6,015 nucleotides of DNA from Bacteroidales bacterium (GTDB lineage: Bacteria > Bacteroidota > Bacteroidia > Bacteroidales > VadinHA17), in assembly GCA_025455505.1 (NCBI GenBank), contig JALOMK010000157.1, positions 1-6,015 on the forward strand, given 5' to 3'. The position numbers and the translations under genes are program-made. Positions 5,744-6,015 of the stretch are shown piece after piece. Each line of letters opens with the position of its first letter. The stretch's first letter is position 1. The notes beneath the pieces are model-generated. The model had not been told where the DNA came from and searched no databases. It was given only the letters and a program-made list of their open reading frames with translations.

Positions 5744-6015
5744 TTATTTAACCCTCTGTACAATTTTCCCGCTCTTCTTCTCCTTCAGGATAAGCTTGAC
5801 CGTCCCGTCCGGAAGTATCTCCTCCTTAACAAAAATATGATCCTGATCGTACTCCCGTACCTGCGCAATAGGCTCAACATTACTCCTCCCACGCCAGACC
5901 TTCAGATCGACCGGCTCCCACTTCTTCGATTTCGCCGACCGGTAACAGGCATCCATAATCTCATTCACAACATACCCGTCGTAAAAGCTCTCAAGCGGAG
6001 TATTCTTCTCCTCAT
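5744..6015 (-). CDS. Gfo/Idh/MocA family oxidoreductase, C-terminal end (partial)
   Basis: The gene enters from the right edge and only its last 89 codons are visible; the 5' part, including the NAD(P)-binding Rossmann domain, lies outside. The stretch SFYDGYVVNEIMDACYRSAK followed by W-E-P-V matches the usual C-terminal helix of sugar-type Gfo/Idh/MocA dehydrogenases, where the end of the substrate-binding domain reads like FxDGxxxxxIMDAxYRSA. After it comes a tail of about 45 mostly charged residues ending KIVQRVK, longer than in many relatives. The frame continues past a GTG at 5968 to the edge, so that codon is not the start. The aminotransferase follows 13 bp after its TAA. Substrate cannot be told from this part, and neither can any Tat signal at its unseen N terminus. 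Confidence 0.85.
   Translation of the reverse strand, partial: EEKNTPLESFYDGYVVNEIMDACYRSAKSKKWEPVDLKVWRGRSNVEPIAQVREYDQDHIFVKEEILPDGTVKLILKEKKSGKIVQRVK

Noticed and set aside
5731..5763. Start of the aminotransferase at TTG 5763
   Set aside because: It overlaps the end of the oxidoreductase gene and would place 11 residues before the Tat-like MDKRTF; the ATG at 5730 is the natural start.

Overview
The window looks like a piece of a Bacteroidota (Bacteroidales-like) chromosome. The signs are a promoter of the Bacteroidota type (TTG, 18 nt, TATGTTTG) before the repair nuclease gene, a lipoprotein with a C-S-D-D surface-export start, start sites with A-rich rather than Shine-Dalgarno leaders, and a mix of families typical of that phylum: a propeller/helical-barrel lipoprotein, a BD-FAE-like esterase, a Tat-like class V aminotransferase and a Gfo/Idh/MocA oxidoreductase. 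No mobile element, CRISPR array, tRNA or rRNA was seen. Lineage is inferred from these features only.

Layout. Positions 1-135 hold the 3' end of a plus-strand reading frame of unknown identity, which converges on and slightly overlaps the first minus-strand gene. From 3446 down to 121, minus strand, runs a probable transcription unit: an 18-codon leader ORF with a strong ribosome binding site, a large surface lipoprotein (beta-propeller-like N half, alpha/alpha-barrel-like C half), and a membrane-anchored alpha/beta hydrolase 34 bp downstream. The divergent intergenic region (about 3447-3680) contains a hairpin with a cUUCGg tetraloop on the minus transcript, an imperfect inverted repeat, and the plus-strand promoter of the exodeoxyribonuclease III gene (3681-4442). 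That gene converges, with 31 bp between stops, on a second minus-strand unit: the 3' end of a Gfo/Idh/MocA oxidoreductase (entering from the right edge) followed 13 bp later by a class V aminotransferase.

How they fit together. The nuclease is a stand-alone DNA repair gene. The lipoprotein and esterase are probably co-transcribed and both act outside the cytoplasm. A role in handling an external, perhaps ester-decorated, carbohydrate is an inference from fold and context, not shown by the sequence. The oxidoreductase/aminotransferase pair suggests small-molecule (sugar or amino acid) metabolism with unknown substrates. The most interesting items are the uncharacterised propeller-barrel lipoprotein and its structured, apparently translated leader. 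I did not find a clear new defence or mobile system.
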